From positions 1,003,667-1,067,666 of the forward strand of contig NZ_MPOH02000015.1 of assembly GCF_001896135.2 (NCBI RefSeq): a DNA stretch of 64,000 nt, given 5' to 3'. Within the stretch, counting starts at the first letter, position 1, and every line of letters starts with the position of its first letter. This stretch comes from Streptomyces phaeoluteigriseus. GTDB lineage: Bacteria; Actinomycetota; Actinomycetes; Streptomycetales; Streptomycetaceae. Positions 25,213-32,622 of this stretch are shown here, one piece after another. Below the pieces are notes generated by a model, which made no database searches, was not told the DNA's origin, and saw only the letters and a program-made list of their open reading frames with translations. Made by a program: the position numbers and the translations under genes.

Positions 25213-25466
25213 CGGTTGTCGGGGGGGGCTGGCCGGTGCTGCTGGGGCGGCCGGTGTGGCGGTGTGGCTGCTGCGGCCGGTGTGGTTGATGTGGCCGGTG
25301 TGGTAGGCGGCCGGTGTGGTTGGTGCGGCGGGCGCGGCGAAAAGGTGACCCCCGGGACCAGAACGCTCACCTTTTACCTGTCCTTGACCCAGCCCCGTAC
25401 AACTTTCCGGAGGTTCGTCACATCCTCTGGCGCATCGCCGACCCGCCGCTTTTCAATGGCAAAACC
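25213..25466. repeat. Intergenic stretch with GGCCGGTGTGG repeats and a hairpin
   Basis: Four copies of CCGGTGTGG lie between about 25250 and 25320, in a G/T-rich block. A hairpin follows with perfect 9-bp arms AAAAGGTGA (25340-25348) and TCACCTTTT (25367-25375) around an 18-nt loop. The hairpin may terminate the upstream gene. Nothing else recognisable is present. Confidence 0.5.
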
Positions 25467-25579
25467 ATGGCTCTGCTGCCCCCCTTCATCCGCGCCTCCC
25501 GGACGGCCGCGTCCCGGCGCCCGCGGACCGCCGCCGCCCCCCACCCCGCGCCCGGGCCCGGCTCCCGGCCGACGACGAG

Positions 25580-26512
25580 GTGCTCCTCGACGTGCCCGAC
25601 GACCGTCTGGGCCCCGCGCTGGTCGCGGCCGGGCAGGGCACCTACGAGACCGCCGCCGCCCTGCTGGCCGGCACCGTCGAGCGCGCCGAGTGGGAACACC
25701 GCGACCGATACGTCACCCGCCTCGCGTCCTTCGCGCGATCCCGCCCGGAGTGGTTCGAGGAATGGCGGGCCGCCGCCCCGCACGACCCGGACGCCCTGCT
25801 GGTGGCCGCCCAGCTCGCGGTGGAGCGCGCCTGGGATTCGCCCGCCAGGGCCGAGCTGCTGCGTGAGGTGAGCCCGCTGGTCACGGCCGCCGCGCAGGCC
25901 GACCACCGCGACCCGGTGCCGTGGCGGATCGCCCTGGACCACGCGCGCGGGTCCAACGCCGGCCCCAAGTACTTCGGCGAGCTGTGGGCGGCCGCCGTCC
26001 GCCGCGCCCCGCACCACTACGGCTGCCACGTGGCCGCCAAGCGCTATCTGGCCGAGTCCTGGCACGGCTCCCACCGGGAGTGCTTCGACTTCGCCGACCG
26101 TGCGGCTCAGGACGCCCCGGCCGGCTCGCTCGTCCAGGCGCTGCCGGTACGTGCCGTCTTCGCCTACCTCACCGACGGCTGCGGACCCGAGGTGCCGCGC
26201 GAGCGCCTCGACGCGGCCGCCGACCGCGCGATCGGGCTGTCCGCCCGCTTCCCGGGCTCCGACCCCTGGACGGCCGAGATCCGCAACCTCCTGACGTACG
26301 TCCTGGTCCGGCTCGGCCGCCGGGCCGACGCCCTCACCCAACTGCGCCTGATCGGCCCGTACGCCACGTCCTTCCCGTGGGGCCGGCTGTCGGACGACCC
26401 GCTGGGACACTTCCTGGCGGTGCGCGAGAACGTGTGCTCGCAACCGTCCGCGGAGCCCGCGGGGCATCCGCGGGGTGGGCACGGGGAACGCGCCCACCCC
26501 GCGGACCACTAG
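25580..26512 (+). CDS. Alpha-helical (TPR-like) protein of unknown function, probably 5'-truncated by a frameshift
   Basis: 310 residues from GTG 25580. The protein is helical, with repeats such as ALVAAGQGTYETAAALLAG, DALLVAAQLAVERAW and RADALTQLRLIG, consistent with a TPR-like solenoid. No catalytic motif is seen. The true start is probably ATG 25467 (MALLPPFIRAS). Upstream of 25580 this frame stays open with no start codon and reads GRVPAPADRRRPPPRARARL, joining MALLPPFIRAS if one G is added near 25500. The last 15 codons double as a strong hairpin. Neither candidate start has a good ribosome binding site. Confidence 0.68.
   Translation: MLLDVPDDRLGPALVAAGQGTYETAAALLAGTVERAEWEHRDRYVTRLASFARSRPEWFEEWRAAAPHDPDALLVAAQLAVERAWDSPARAELLREVSPLVTAAAQADHRDPVPWRIALDHARGSNAGPKYFGELWAAAVRRAPHHYGCHVAAKRYLAESWHGSHRECFDFADRAAQDAPAGSLVQALPVRAVFAYLTDGCGPEVPRERLDAAADRAIGLSARFPGSDPWTAEIRNLLTYVLVRLGRRADALTQLRLIGPYATSFPWGRLSDDPLGHFLAVRENVCSQPSAEPAGHPRGGHGERAHPADH
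26467..26505 (+). terminator. Terminator embedded in the end of a coding region
   Basis: CCGCGGGGTGGGC (26468-26480) pairs perfectly with 26492-26504, plus an outer T-A pair, around an 11-nt loop. It lies wholly inside the last codons of the helical-protein gene, whose stop is at 26510-26512, and just before the next gene. Confidence 0.72.
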
Positions 26513-26523
26513 GCTTCTGCGGC

Positions 26524-27264
26524 GTGACCACCGTCCGGCTGCCGCTCTTCCCGCTGAACACCGTCCTCTTCCCGGGGCTGGTGCTTCCGCTCAACGTGTT
26601 CGAGGAGCGCTATCGCGCCCTGATGCGCGATCTGCTGAAAACCCCCGAGGAGGAACCGCGCCGGTTCGTCGTCGTCGCGATCCGCGACGGCCATGAGGTG
26701 GCACCGGCCGCCCCGGGCATGCCGGACCAGACCGCGCCGCTCCAGCGGGGTCCCGCCGCCGGATTCGGCGACGACCCGCTCAAGGCGTTCCACGCGGTCG
26801 GCTGCGTCGCCGACGCGGCGACCGTCCGGGAGCGGGCCGACGGCACCTTCGAGGTGCTGGCGACCGGGACGACCCGGGTGCGGCTGGTGTCGGTGGACGC
26901 CTCGGGCCCGTTCCTCACGGGGGAGCTGGAGGAGCTGACGGAGGAGCCGGGAGACGAGGCGGGCACGCTCGCCGAAGGCGTGCTGCGGGCCTTCCGCCAG
27001 TACCAGAAGCGCCTCGCGGGCGCCCGGGAACGTTCCCTGTCCACCGGGGCGGACCTGCCCGACGAGCCGTCCGTGGTGTCGTACCTGGTGGCGGCTGCGA
27101 TGATGCTCGACACGCCCACCAAGCAGCGGCTTCTCCAGGCCCCGGACACCGCCTCCCGGCTGCGCGACGAGCTGAAACTCCTGCGCGCGGAGACGGCCAT
27201 CCTCCGTAGCCTGCCCTCGCTGCCCGCGGCGGACCTGACCCGCGGGCCGACGAGTCTCAACTGA
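26524..27264 (+). CDS. Lon substrate-binding (N-terminal) domain protein
   Basis: 246 residues: only the N-terminal domain of Lon, with RLPLFPLNTVLFPGLVLPLNVFEERYRALM at the start (key LFPLNTVLFPG) and a C-terminal helical part ending LRAETAILRSLPSLP. There is no AAA+ or protease domain. Such stand-alone proteins are common in bacteria; substrate recognition or adaptor roles are guessed but unproven. GTG 26524 follows a TAGGCT at 26510-26515, a good -10 sequence 8 nt away, so the message may be leaderless or nearly so. Confidence 0.85.
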   Translation: MTTVRLPLFPLNTVLFPGLVLPLNVFEERYRALMRDLLKTPEEEPRRFVVVAIRDGHEVAPAAPGMPDQTAPLQRGPAAGFGDDPLKAFHAVGCVADAATVRERADGTFEVLATGTTRVRLVSVDASGPFLTGELEELTEEPGDEAGTLAEGVLRAFRQYQKRLAGARERSLSTGADLPDEPSVVSYLVAAAMMLDTPTKQRLLQAPDTASRLRDELKLLRAETAILRSLPSLPAADLTRGPTSLN

Positions 27265-27281
27265 CGCACGAGAAGGCCCTG

Positions 27282-27785
27282 ATGGCGAAGAAGTCGAAGA
27301 AGCAGCAGCAGTCCGGTGGCACGCCCGCGACCGTCGCCCTGACGGCGGCGGGCATGGAGTTCACGGTCCACGCCTACGACCACGACCCGGCCCACCCCTC
27401 CTACGGCGAGGAGGCGGCCGAGGCCATCGGCGTCTCCCCCGACCGGGTCTTCAAGACCCTCGTGGCCGATGTGGACGGCACCCTGACGGTCGCCGTGGTC
27501 CCGGTCGCCGGCTCACTGGACCTGAAGGCCCTCGCGGCGGCCGTCGGCGGCAAGCGCGCGGCCATGGCCGACCCGGCCCTCGCGGAACGCACCACGGGCT
27601 ACGTCCGCGGCGGGATCTCCCCGCTGGGCCAGCGCAAGAGACTCGCCACGGTCCTCGACGACTCGGCGGAGGCCCACGCCACGATCTGCGTCTCGGCGGG
27701 CCGCCGCGGCCTGGAGGTCGAACTCTCCCCCACCGACCTGGCCAAGCTCACGGAAGCGGTCCTCGCGCCCATCGGCCGCGCGTAG
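27282..27785 (+). CDS. YbaK/EbsC-type aminoacyl-tRNA deacylase
   Basis: A 167-residue protein of the YbaK/ProX fold, which hydrolyses mischarged Cys-tRNA(Pro) in the best-studied members. Family marks are the lysine in VFKTLVADVDG, AVVPVAGSLDLKALA, and GYVRGGISPLGQRKRL near the C-terminus, which match YbaK and EbsC closely. The first 13 residues are a basic Lys/Gln tail (AKKSKKQQQ). It starts 17 bp after the Lon-domain gene and is probably co-transcribed. The fold and subfamily are secure; the exact tRNA is inferred. Confidence 0.88.
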   Translation: MAKKSKKQQQSGGTPATVALTAAGMEFTVHAYDHDPAHPSYGEEAAEAIGVSPDRVFKTLVADVDGTLTVAVVPVAGSLDLKALAAAVGGKRAAMADPALAERTTGYVRGGISPLGQRKRLATVLDDSAEAHATICVSAGRRGLEVELSPTDLAKLTEAVLAPIGRA

Positions 27786-27810
27786 ACCTCTCGGCCGCGC
27801 GCAGACGCGG

Positions 27811-28138
27811 GAGGCCCACTCCGACGACAGCGAGGGCCCACCCGACCAGAGCGGGCAAGGCGGCCAGGGCACGCCATCCGCCGCCCACCCGGGAAAACCC
27901 CCGGCACGACCCCGGCGGACACCCCGCCGAACCCCCGCACCACACACAGCACCGGGCCCGCCTGCTGCGCCCAGGATGCGAAAAACCGACCCCGGCGCCG
28001 CCGACACCCACACCCAGACACGGAGAGGCCCACCTCGACAACGGGCGAAGGCCCACCGACCAGAACAGGCAAGGCGGGCAAGGCGGCCAGGGCACGCCAT
28101 CGGAAGCCCAACCGGGAAACCCCCGGCCCCCGGCGACG
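27811..28138. repeat. Imperfect direct repeat of about 110 bp in a gene-free stretch
   Basis: The 374-bp gap 27786-28159 has no convincing gene. It contains two related copies at about 27811-27916 and 28025-28138. Both start GAGGCCCAC, share AAGGCGGCCAGGGCACGCC, and end near CCCCCGGC. A spacer of roughly 110 bp separates them. Short open frames on both strands here have no coding-type codon bias and no ribosome binding sites. Confidence 0.65.
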
Positions 28139-28159
28139 AGACCCGGTGCCGCCGACGCC

Positions 28160-28843
28160 CTACGTCAGCGGTGCCCCGTACGGGTCCTTCTGCAGCGGCC
28201 CCTGTCCGAACGTCTCGGGGTCCCGCGGGCCGAACAGTGACGTGAGGCCCAGGTGCACCAGCAGGGCGGCCAGGGACCAGGCCAGCAGCGCGCCCTTGGC
28301 GCTCAGCTTCAGCGGGGCCGAGAAGGTGACGCCCTTGCCCGCCGCCTTCGCCTGGGCGATCACGTCCTGGCCGGGCCCGAGCCAGACACCGATCCGCCAC
28401 GCCAGCAGCGAGCCGAGCAGTCCGCCGAGGGCCAGCGCCACGACCAGCGGCACGCCCCCGCGGCGGCGCCAGGCGAACACGGCGGCGGCGCTCACGGCAC
28501 CGCAGGCCACGGCCAGCAGGGCGAACGTGCCGTCCACCCCGACGGCCTGCTCGCCCTCGGTGTCCTCGAGGTAGACGACCCAGCTGCCGTCGGTGAGTTC
28601 CCCGACCAGCGGGACGCGCGGCGCCAGCCACACCCACAGCAGTCCCAGCGCCACCCCGGTGATCGCGACCAGGACGGTGATCACGGCGGCTTCCCGCAGC
28701 TCCGTCCTCATCCCGGGCCCGTCCTGTCCGTGCCCGGCGTCGTGCGGCGCGGCGGCCGTACCGGGGTACGCCCCGGGCGACGGCCAGGCGTCGCGCGGGG
28801 ACGGTTCGTGCGGCGGCGGAGGAGGAGTCAGCGGTGCGGTCAC
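28160..28843 (-). CDS. DUF2567-like membrane protein
   Basis: 227 residues with a proline-rich cytosolic N-terminus (TPPPPPHEPSPRDAWPSPG) and four membrane spans: AVITVLVAITGVALGLLWVW, FALLAVACGAVSAAAVFAW, LVVALALGGLLGSLLAW and ALLAWSLAALLVHLGL. The motif APRVPLVGE after span one fits actinobacterial DUF2567 proteins. Function is unknown. It may share an operon with the ABC exporter genes 35 bp upstream. Confidence 0.68.
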   Translation of the reverse strand: MTAPLTPPPPPHEPSPRDAWPSPGAYPGTAAAPHDAGHGQDGPGMRTELREAAVITVLVAITGVALGLLWVWLAPRVPLVGELTDGSWVVYLEDTEGEQAVGVDGTFALLAVACGAVSAAAVFAWRRRGGVPLVVALALGGLLGSLLAWRIGVWLGPGQDVIAQAKAAGKGVTFSAPLKLSAKGALLAWSLAALLVHLGLTSLFGPRDPETFGQGPLQKDPYGAPLT

Positions 28844-28877
28844 CCTGACATCGTGCCAGGCGTGCCTGTGCCGTGCG

Positions 28878-29702
28878 TCATCGGACGGCGGCCCGACGGT
28901 ACGCCCAGGTGGCGACGGCCAGCGAGACCACGCCGACCACCGCGCACACCGCGAGGTCGCCCAGCACGAACGCCCAGTCGGGGTGCGGCCGGAAGGTCCG
29001 CGCGAGAGCTTCCACGCCGTACGTCGACGGCAGCAGATCGCGGGTGAAGCGCACCGGCTCCGGCATCCGGTCGGGCGGCAGCACGCCGAGGAGCAGCGCC
29101 GCCGACATGCCCAGCTGGCCCAGCACGGTGGCCAGCTCCGGGCGCGGGGCGAGCAGCCCGAAGGCCGCGCCGAGCCCGGCCAGCGCGGCGCCGGACAGCG
29201 GGATGACCAGCGCCAGCACCCACAGGTGGGTCAGCGGCAGCCCGAAGAGCAGCGAGCCGAACACCGCGGTCACCAGCGTCCCCGGCACGGTGAAGGACGC
29301 GTACGCGCCCGCCGCGCCGAGCACCACGGCGGCTGGCGGCACCGGCAGCGTGGCGTAGTGGTCGAGGCCGCCGCTGGCCCGCAGCTGCCCGAAGTACTGC
29401 GCGAGGAGGTTCAGCGCGACGAAGGCGACGACGAGGACCGCCGAGCCGGCCACCACGGCCTCCGCCTCGCGTCCGCCCTCGACGACCCCGCGCATCATGA
29501 TCAGGATGCCGACCGACTGGAAGGTGGCCACGAACAGCAGGGGGATGCGGGCCACCCGCGCGCGGGACAGCTGCGCGCGGTACACGGCCGCCATCGACGG
29601 CCACAGCCGCGCGCGCGGCGCCAGCTCGGCCGCTTGCCGGACCGGCTGCTCGTCCACGGCCAGGGCGCTGCCCGGCAGAACCTCTGCGGGTACGACACTC
29701 AC
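28878..29702 (-). CDS. ABC-2 type transporter permease
   Basis: 274 residues with six hydrophobic segments after a ~50-residue cytosolic N-terminus, the ABC-2 layout. YFGQLRASGGLDHYATLPV is the typical cytosolic loop near span two, and PSTYGVEALAR precedes the last span. It pairs with the ATPase encoded 124 bp upstream to form an exporter, probably for a drug or lipid. The substrate is not deducible. Confidence 0.85.
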   Translation of the reverse strand: MSVVPAEVLPGSALAVDEQPVRQAAELAPRARLWPSMAAVYRAQLSRARVARIPLLFVATFQSVGILIMMRGVVEGGREAEAVVAGSAVLVVAFVALNLLAQYFGQLRASGGLDHYATLPVPPAAVVLGAAGAYASFTVPGTLVTAVFGSLLFGLPLTHLWVLALVIPLSGAALAGLGAAFGLLAPRPELATVLGQLGMSAALLLGVLPPDRMPEPVRFTRDLLPSTYGVEALARTFRPHPDWAFVLGDLAVCAVVGVVSLAVATWAYRRAAVR

Positions 29703-29729
29703 GTCGCGTTGCTCCTCTTGGGTCCGGTG

Positions 29730-29804
29730 GTCGCCCTGTTCGATGTCGCTCTGTTCGGTGTCGCTCTGTTCGGTGTCGCCCTGTTCGGTGTCGCCCTGTT
29801 CGGT
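29730..29804. repeat. Five tandem 15-bp repeats between ABC transporter genes
   Basis: Five contiguous 15-bp units of the form GTCGCCCTGTTCGGT fill 29730-29804, with one or two base changes in the first three. They occupy most of the 124-bp gap between the ATPase stop and the permease start. Read on the minus strand in one open frame they encode Pro-Asn-Arg-Ala-Thr five times. They may set the distance or coupling between the two genes. Confidence 0.85.
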
Positions 29805-29826
29805 ACGGATGCGGGGACGATCCTGC

Positions 29827-30846
29827 TCACACCCTCACCAACCCCTGCCGGGCGGCCCCGCCCAGCGCCAGGTAGACGTCCTCCAGGCTCGGCGTGGCGA
29901 GAGTGAAATCGTCCAGGGCGGCGAAGGCGGCCCCGCCGGTGACGGTGGCGACGACCGTACGGGCCTCCTCGGGCCCCAGCCGAAGCGTCCAGCGGCGCCC
30001 GGACTCCACGGCCCGCTCGCGCAGCGCGGCGACCTCGGGGACGTCCAGCGGCGCCCGCTCGCGCCACACCAGTTCCACCCGTACCTCGTCGGCGACCTGC
30101 TCCTTGAGCCCCGACGGTGTGTCGCAGGCGATGACCCGGCCGCGGTCTAGGACGGCGACCCGGTCGAGGACCGTCTCGGCCTCGATCACGTTGTGGGTGA
30201 CGAGCAGCACGGTGGTGCCGCGCTCGGCGCGCCGCCGGTCCACCGCGGACCACACGGCACGCCGGGCGACGGGGTCCATGCCGGTGGTCGGCTCGTCCAG
30301 CACCAGCAGCGGCCGCTCCCCCACCAGCGCGGTCGCGAAGCAGGCCAGCCGCCGCTGTCCGCCGGACAGCTTGCGCAGCGGCCGCCCGGCGATCGGGGTG
30401 AGCCCGAGTTCGTCGAGTACGGCGTCCCGTTCGCGCCGGGCCTCGCGCAGGGGAAGACCGCGCAGGCGTCCGGTGGTCTCGGCGGCGAGGGAGACGGTGA
30501 GTTCATCGAGGGCGGTGGACTCCTGGCCGAGGTAGGCGAGGATGCGCGCGGCCCGTTCCGGGTGACGCACGATGTCGTGCCCGAGGATCTCCACGGTGCC
30601 GGTGTCCGGCCGCATCAGCCCGGTCACCTGCCGGACGACGCTGGTCTTGCCGGCGCCGTTGGGCCCGAGCAGACCGAAGATCTCACCGCGCCGCACCTCG
30701 AGCCGTACGTCGTCGGTGGCACGGACCTCCGGGGCCGCGGGAGCGCCGCGCCGGCCTCGGACCGCCGGATAGGTCTTGGTCAGTCCGCGTACGGCACACA
30801 CGACCTCGTCCCGGTGCCGAATGGTCGATGCCGCGCGCGTACTCAC
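29827..30846 (-). CDS. ABC transporter ATP-binding protein
   Basis: 339 residues. Walker A is GPNGAGKTS, the signature is LSGGQRR, Walker B is LLVLDEP, followed by TTGMDP and the H-loop in LLVTHNVIEAE. The C-terminal ~90 residues form the extra domain seen in DrrA-like drug-export ATPases. It works with the permease downstream. The first 20 residues are poorly conserved, so a later start is possible. Confidence 0.9.
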   Translation of the reverse strand: MSTRAASTIRHRDEVVCAVRGLTKTYPAVRGRRGAPAAPEVRATDDVRLEVRRGEIFGLLGPNGAGKTSVVRQVTGLMRPDTGTVEILGHDIVRHPERAARILAYLGQESTALDELTVSLAAETTGRLRGLPLREARRERDAVLDELGLTPIAGRPLRKLSGGQRRLACFATALVGERPLLVLDEPTTGMDPVARRAVWSAVDRRRAERGTTVLLVTHNVIEAETVLDRVAVLDRGRVIACDTPSGLKEQVADEVRVELVWRERAPLDVPEVAALRERAVESGRRWTLRLGPEEARTVVATVTGGAAFAALDDFTLATPSLEDVYLALGGAARQGLVRV

Positions 30847-30909
30847 AAGGGACGAGGGTACGGGGTCGGCGACCCCCGCTCGCCGTCGGGGGCGTCCGGA
30901 GTGCCCGGT

Positions 30910-32133
30910 TCAGTCCGCCGCGGGCGCCTGCTCGGCCGCCGTCCGAACGTCGATCTCGCGCCAGAACCCCGCCCGGATGGCGTAGCGGTCGTGCTCGTCG
31001 ATCTGGTCGTCCTTGTGGGCGAGGAGGCCGAAGCGGGCCGCGTACCGCAGCAGCTCGCCGTCGATGCGGTGCGGGATGCGCGGGTACATGCCGGACAGCT
31101 TCTGGAGATGGCCCTGGTCGCCGAGGCGCCCCATCCAGCGGCGGGCGAAGACCTGGCCCACCTCGAAGGGGTCGCCGCCGACGGTGGTGATGTCCTCCTC
31201 GCGGTCGGCCCACCGCTGCTCGGCCGTGGTGACCTGCGCGAGCGTCGGCATCGAGGCGACCTCGGGGGGCTCGGCGGCGGTGCCGGGCCGGTCGACCCAC
31301 CCCTTGTCGGAGGACCAGCGCAGGGTCGCGGTGGCGGGGGGCTGGACGGCGGCCTGGGCGCCGGGTGCGCGCAGGGCCGCGAGGTCCTTGGGGGTGGGGA
31401 CGCCCTTGGCGGCGGGGCGTTCCCGGGTGCCGTTGTCGGCGGGGGCGGAGGGGTGCTCGCTCTGCTCCGCGGGCCGCTCGGAGGTGGGCGCGAGGCTGGA
31501 TTCGGGCAGCGGCGCGGAGAGGATGGCGGCGATCTCGGGCCGCGGCACGGGCGGCGGCGCGCAGACCCCGCCGAGGTCCTTGGCGCGTACGGCCTTGGTG
31601 ATCCACGTACGGTCCAGGACGCGCCGTTCGTCGGCCTCGGCGACCAGGTCCTCGGACTGGTTGTAGTCGCCGTCGGCGGCCTGTACGGCCCACAGGTGGA
31701 CGGCGACGCCGTGCTCCTTGGCGGCCATCATGCCGGGCAGCAGGTCGCCGTCTCCGGTGACCAGGACGACGTCGGAGCAGGCGCGGTTGCGGGCCAGCTC
31801 GGTCAGCTCGGCGTGCATGGCGGCGTCGACGCCCTTCTGCGCCCAGCGGCCGTCGCTGCGGGTCAGGGCGCCCAGCCGGACGGTGACCCGGGGCATGACG
31901 CGCAGTCTGCGGTGTTCGGGCTGGGGGACGCGGTCGGGGGCGCCGTCGAACCAGTAGATCCGCAGCAGCGGCCGTTCGGTCTCGGATTCCGCCTGTTCGC
32001 GCAGGCCCTGGACGAGGGCGGCGTGGTCGACGGTGATCCTGGATCTCGACGGTTCTCCGGCGAGGAGACTCGCGGCGGCCCCCAGCAGATACCCGGCGTC
32101 CACCAGGACGATGCAGCGGTCCACACGACTCAC
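30910..32133 (-). CDS. NYN (PIN-like RNase) domain protein
   Basis: 407 residues. Residues 1-165 form a NYN domain with its acidic site: IVLVDAGYLL, QKGVDAAMHAEL and DVVLVTGDGDLLPGM, the last two carrying the metal-binding aspartates expected of this RNase fold. Residues ~185-290 are a Pro/Ala-rich linker. A C-terminal helical domain (PFEVGQVFARRWMGRLG, RIPHRIDGELLRYAA) follows, similar to winged or OST-HTH-like modules. It is likely an RNA-cleaving or RNA-handling protein. It is divergent from the small basic gene at 32349. Confidence 0.82.
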   Translation of the reverse strand: MSRVDRCIVLVDAGYLLGAAASLLAGEPSRSRITVDHAALVQGLREQAESETERPLLRIYWFDGAPDRVPQPEHRRLRVMPRVTVRLGALTRSDGRWAQKGVDAAMHAELTELARNRACSDVVLVTGDGDLLPGMMAAKEHGVAVHLWAVQAADGDYNQSEDLVAEADERRVLDRTWITKAVRAKDLGGVCAPPPVPRPEIAAILSAPLPESSLAPTSERPAEQSEHPSAPADNGTRERPAAKGVPTPKDLAALRAPGAQAAVQPPATATLRWSSDKGWVDRPGTAAEPPEVASMPTLAQVTTAEQRWADREEDITTVGGDPFEVGQVFARRWMGRLGDQGHLQKLSGMYPRIPHRIDGELLRYAARFGLLAHKDDQIDEHDRYAIRAGFWREIDVRTAAEQAPAAD

Positions 32134-32348
32134 CCTCTTCCCGGGAGATTTGCTTCGGGCCTGCTTCGAGTCTGCCCGACCGCACGGGGGTTAACGGCCG
32201 GAACTCGATCTTCGGCGTGGCGTTTCGGGGCGGGACCCTCCGACGAACCCTGTCACCGACGGTAATTATCCGAAATGCGCCACAAGTCAGCCTATGTGAA
32301 TCTGATTCCGGCCCTGGCCCCTAGACCCCCAACAGGAGGCAGATCCCC

Positions 32349-32516
32349 ATGGCCAAGAACAAGAACCGTGACCGCAAGCAGCCGCAGTCCGAGCGCATCC
32401 CGCAGTCGGCGCCGCAGGCCACCCTCGAGCCGCAGGACGAGACGCGCTCCCCGCAGGTGACGCCCGGCGACATCGGCCCCGGCAAGGGCCGCGGCAAGCG
32501 CTTCGGCCACAACTAG
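32349..32516 (+). CDS. Small basic protein of 55 residues
   Basis: Starts MAKNKNRDRKQPQSERIPQS and ends GPGKGRGKRFGHN. AGGAGG lies about 9 nt before ATG 32349, one of the best ribosome binding sites in the window, and third positions are nearly all G or C. The protein is hydrophilic, Lys/Arg/Gln/Pro-rich, probably unstructured, and could bind nucleic acid. I recognise it as a conserved Streptomyces hypothetical and know no function. The 215-bp divergent gap upstream holds no other clear feature. Confidence 0.78.
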   Translation: MAKNKNRDRKQPQSERIPQSAPQATLEPQDETRSPQVTPGDIGPGKGRGKRFGHN

Positions 32517-32556
32517 CATCTGCGTAACGGGCCCTTGACGCCCTTGCACGTGCATG

Positions 32557-32588
32557 AGGGGCGCACCCGGAGATCCGGGTGCGCCCCT
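32557..32588. terminator. Bidirectional terminator between the 55-aa gene and dnaE
   Basis: A perfect 14-bp stem (32557-32570 with 32575-32588) with an AGAT tetraloop, between two converging genes. It is one of the strongest hairpins in the window. Confidence 0.85.
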
Positions 32589-32622
32589 TGCGTGTGTCCC
32601 GCATGTGCTGTGCGTGCGCCGC

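Noticed and set aside
22176..25289. A 1037-codon plus-strand frame covering hisD and the following membrane gene
   Set aside because: It is antisense to hisD and out of frame with the membrane protein; no start signal or recognisable domain.
27976..28245. An 89-codon plus-strand gene in the gap after ybaK
   Set aside because: No ribosome binding site, Arg/Pro-rich composition typical of noncoding GC-rich DNA, and it runs antisense into the DUF2567-like gene.
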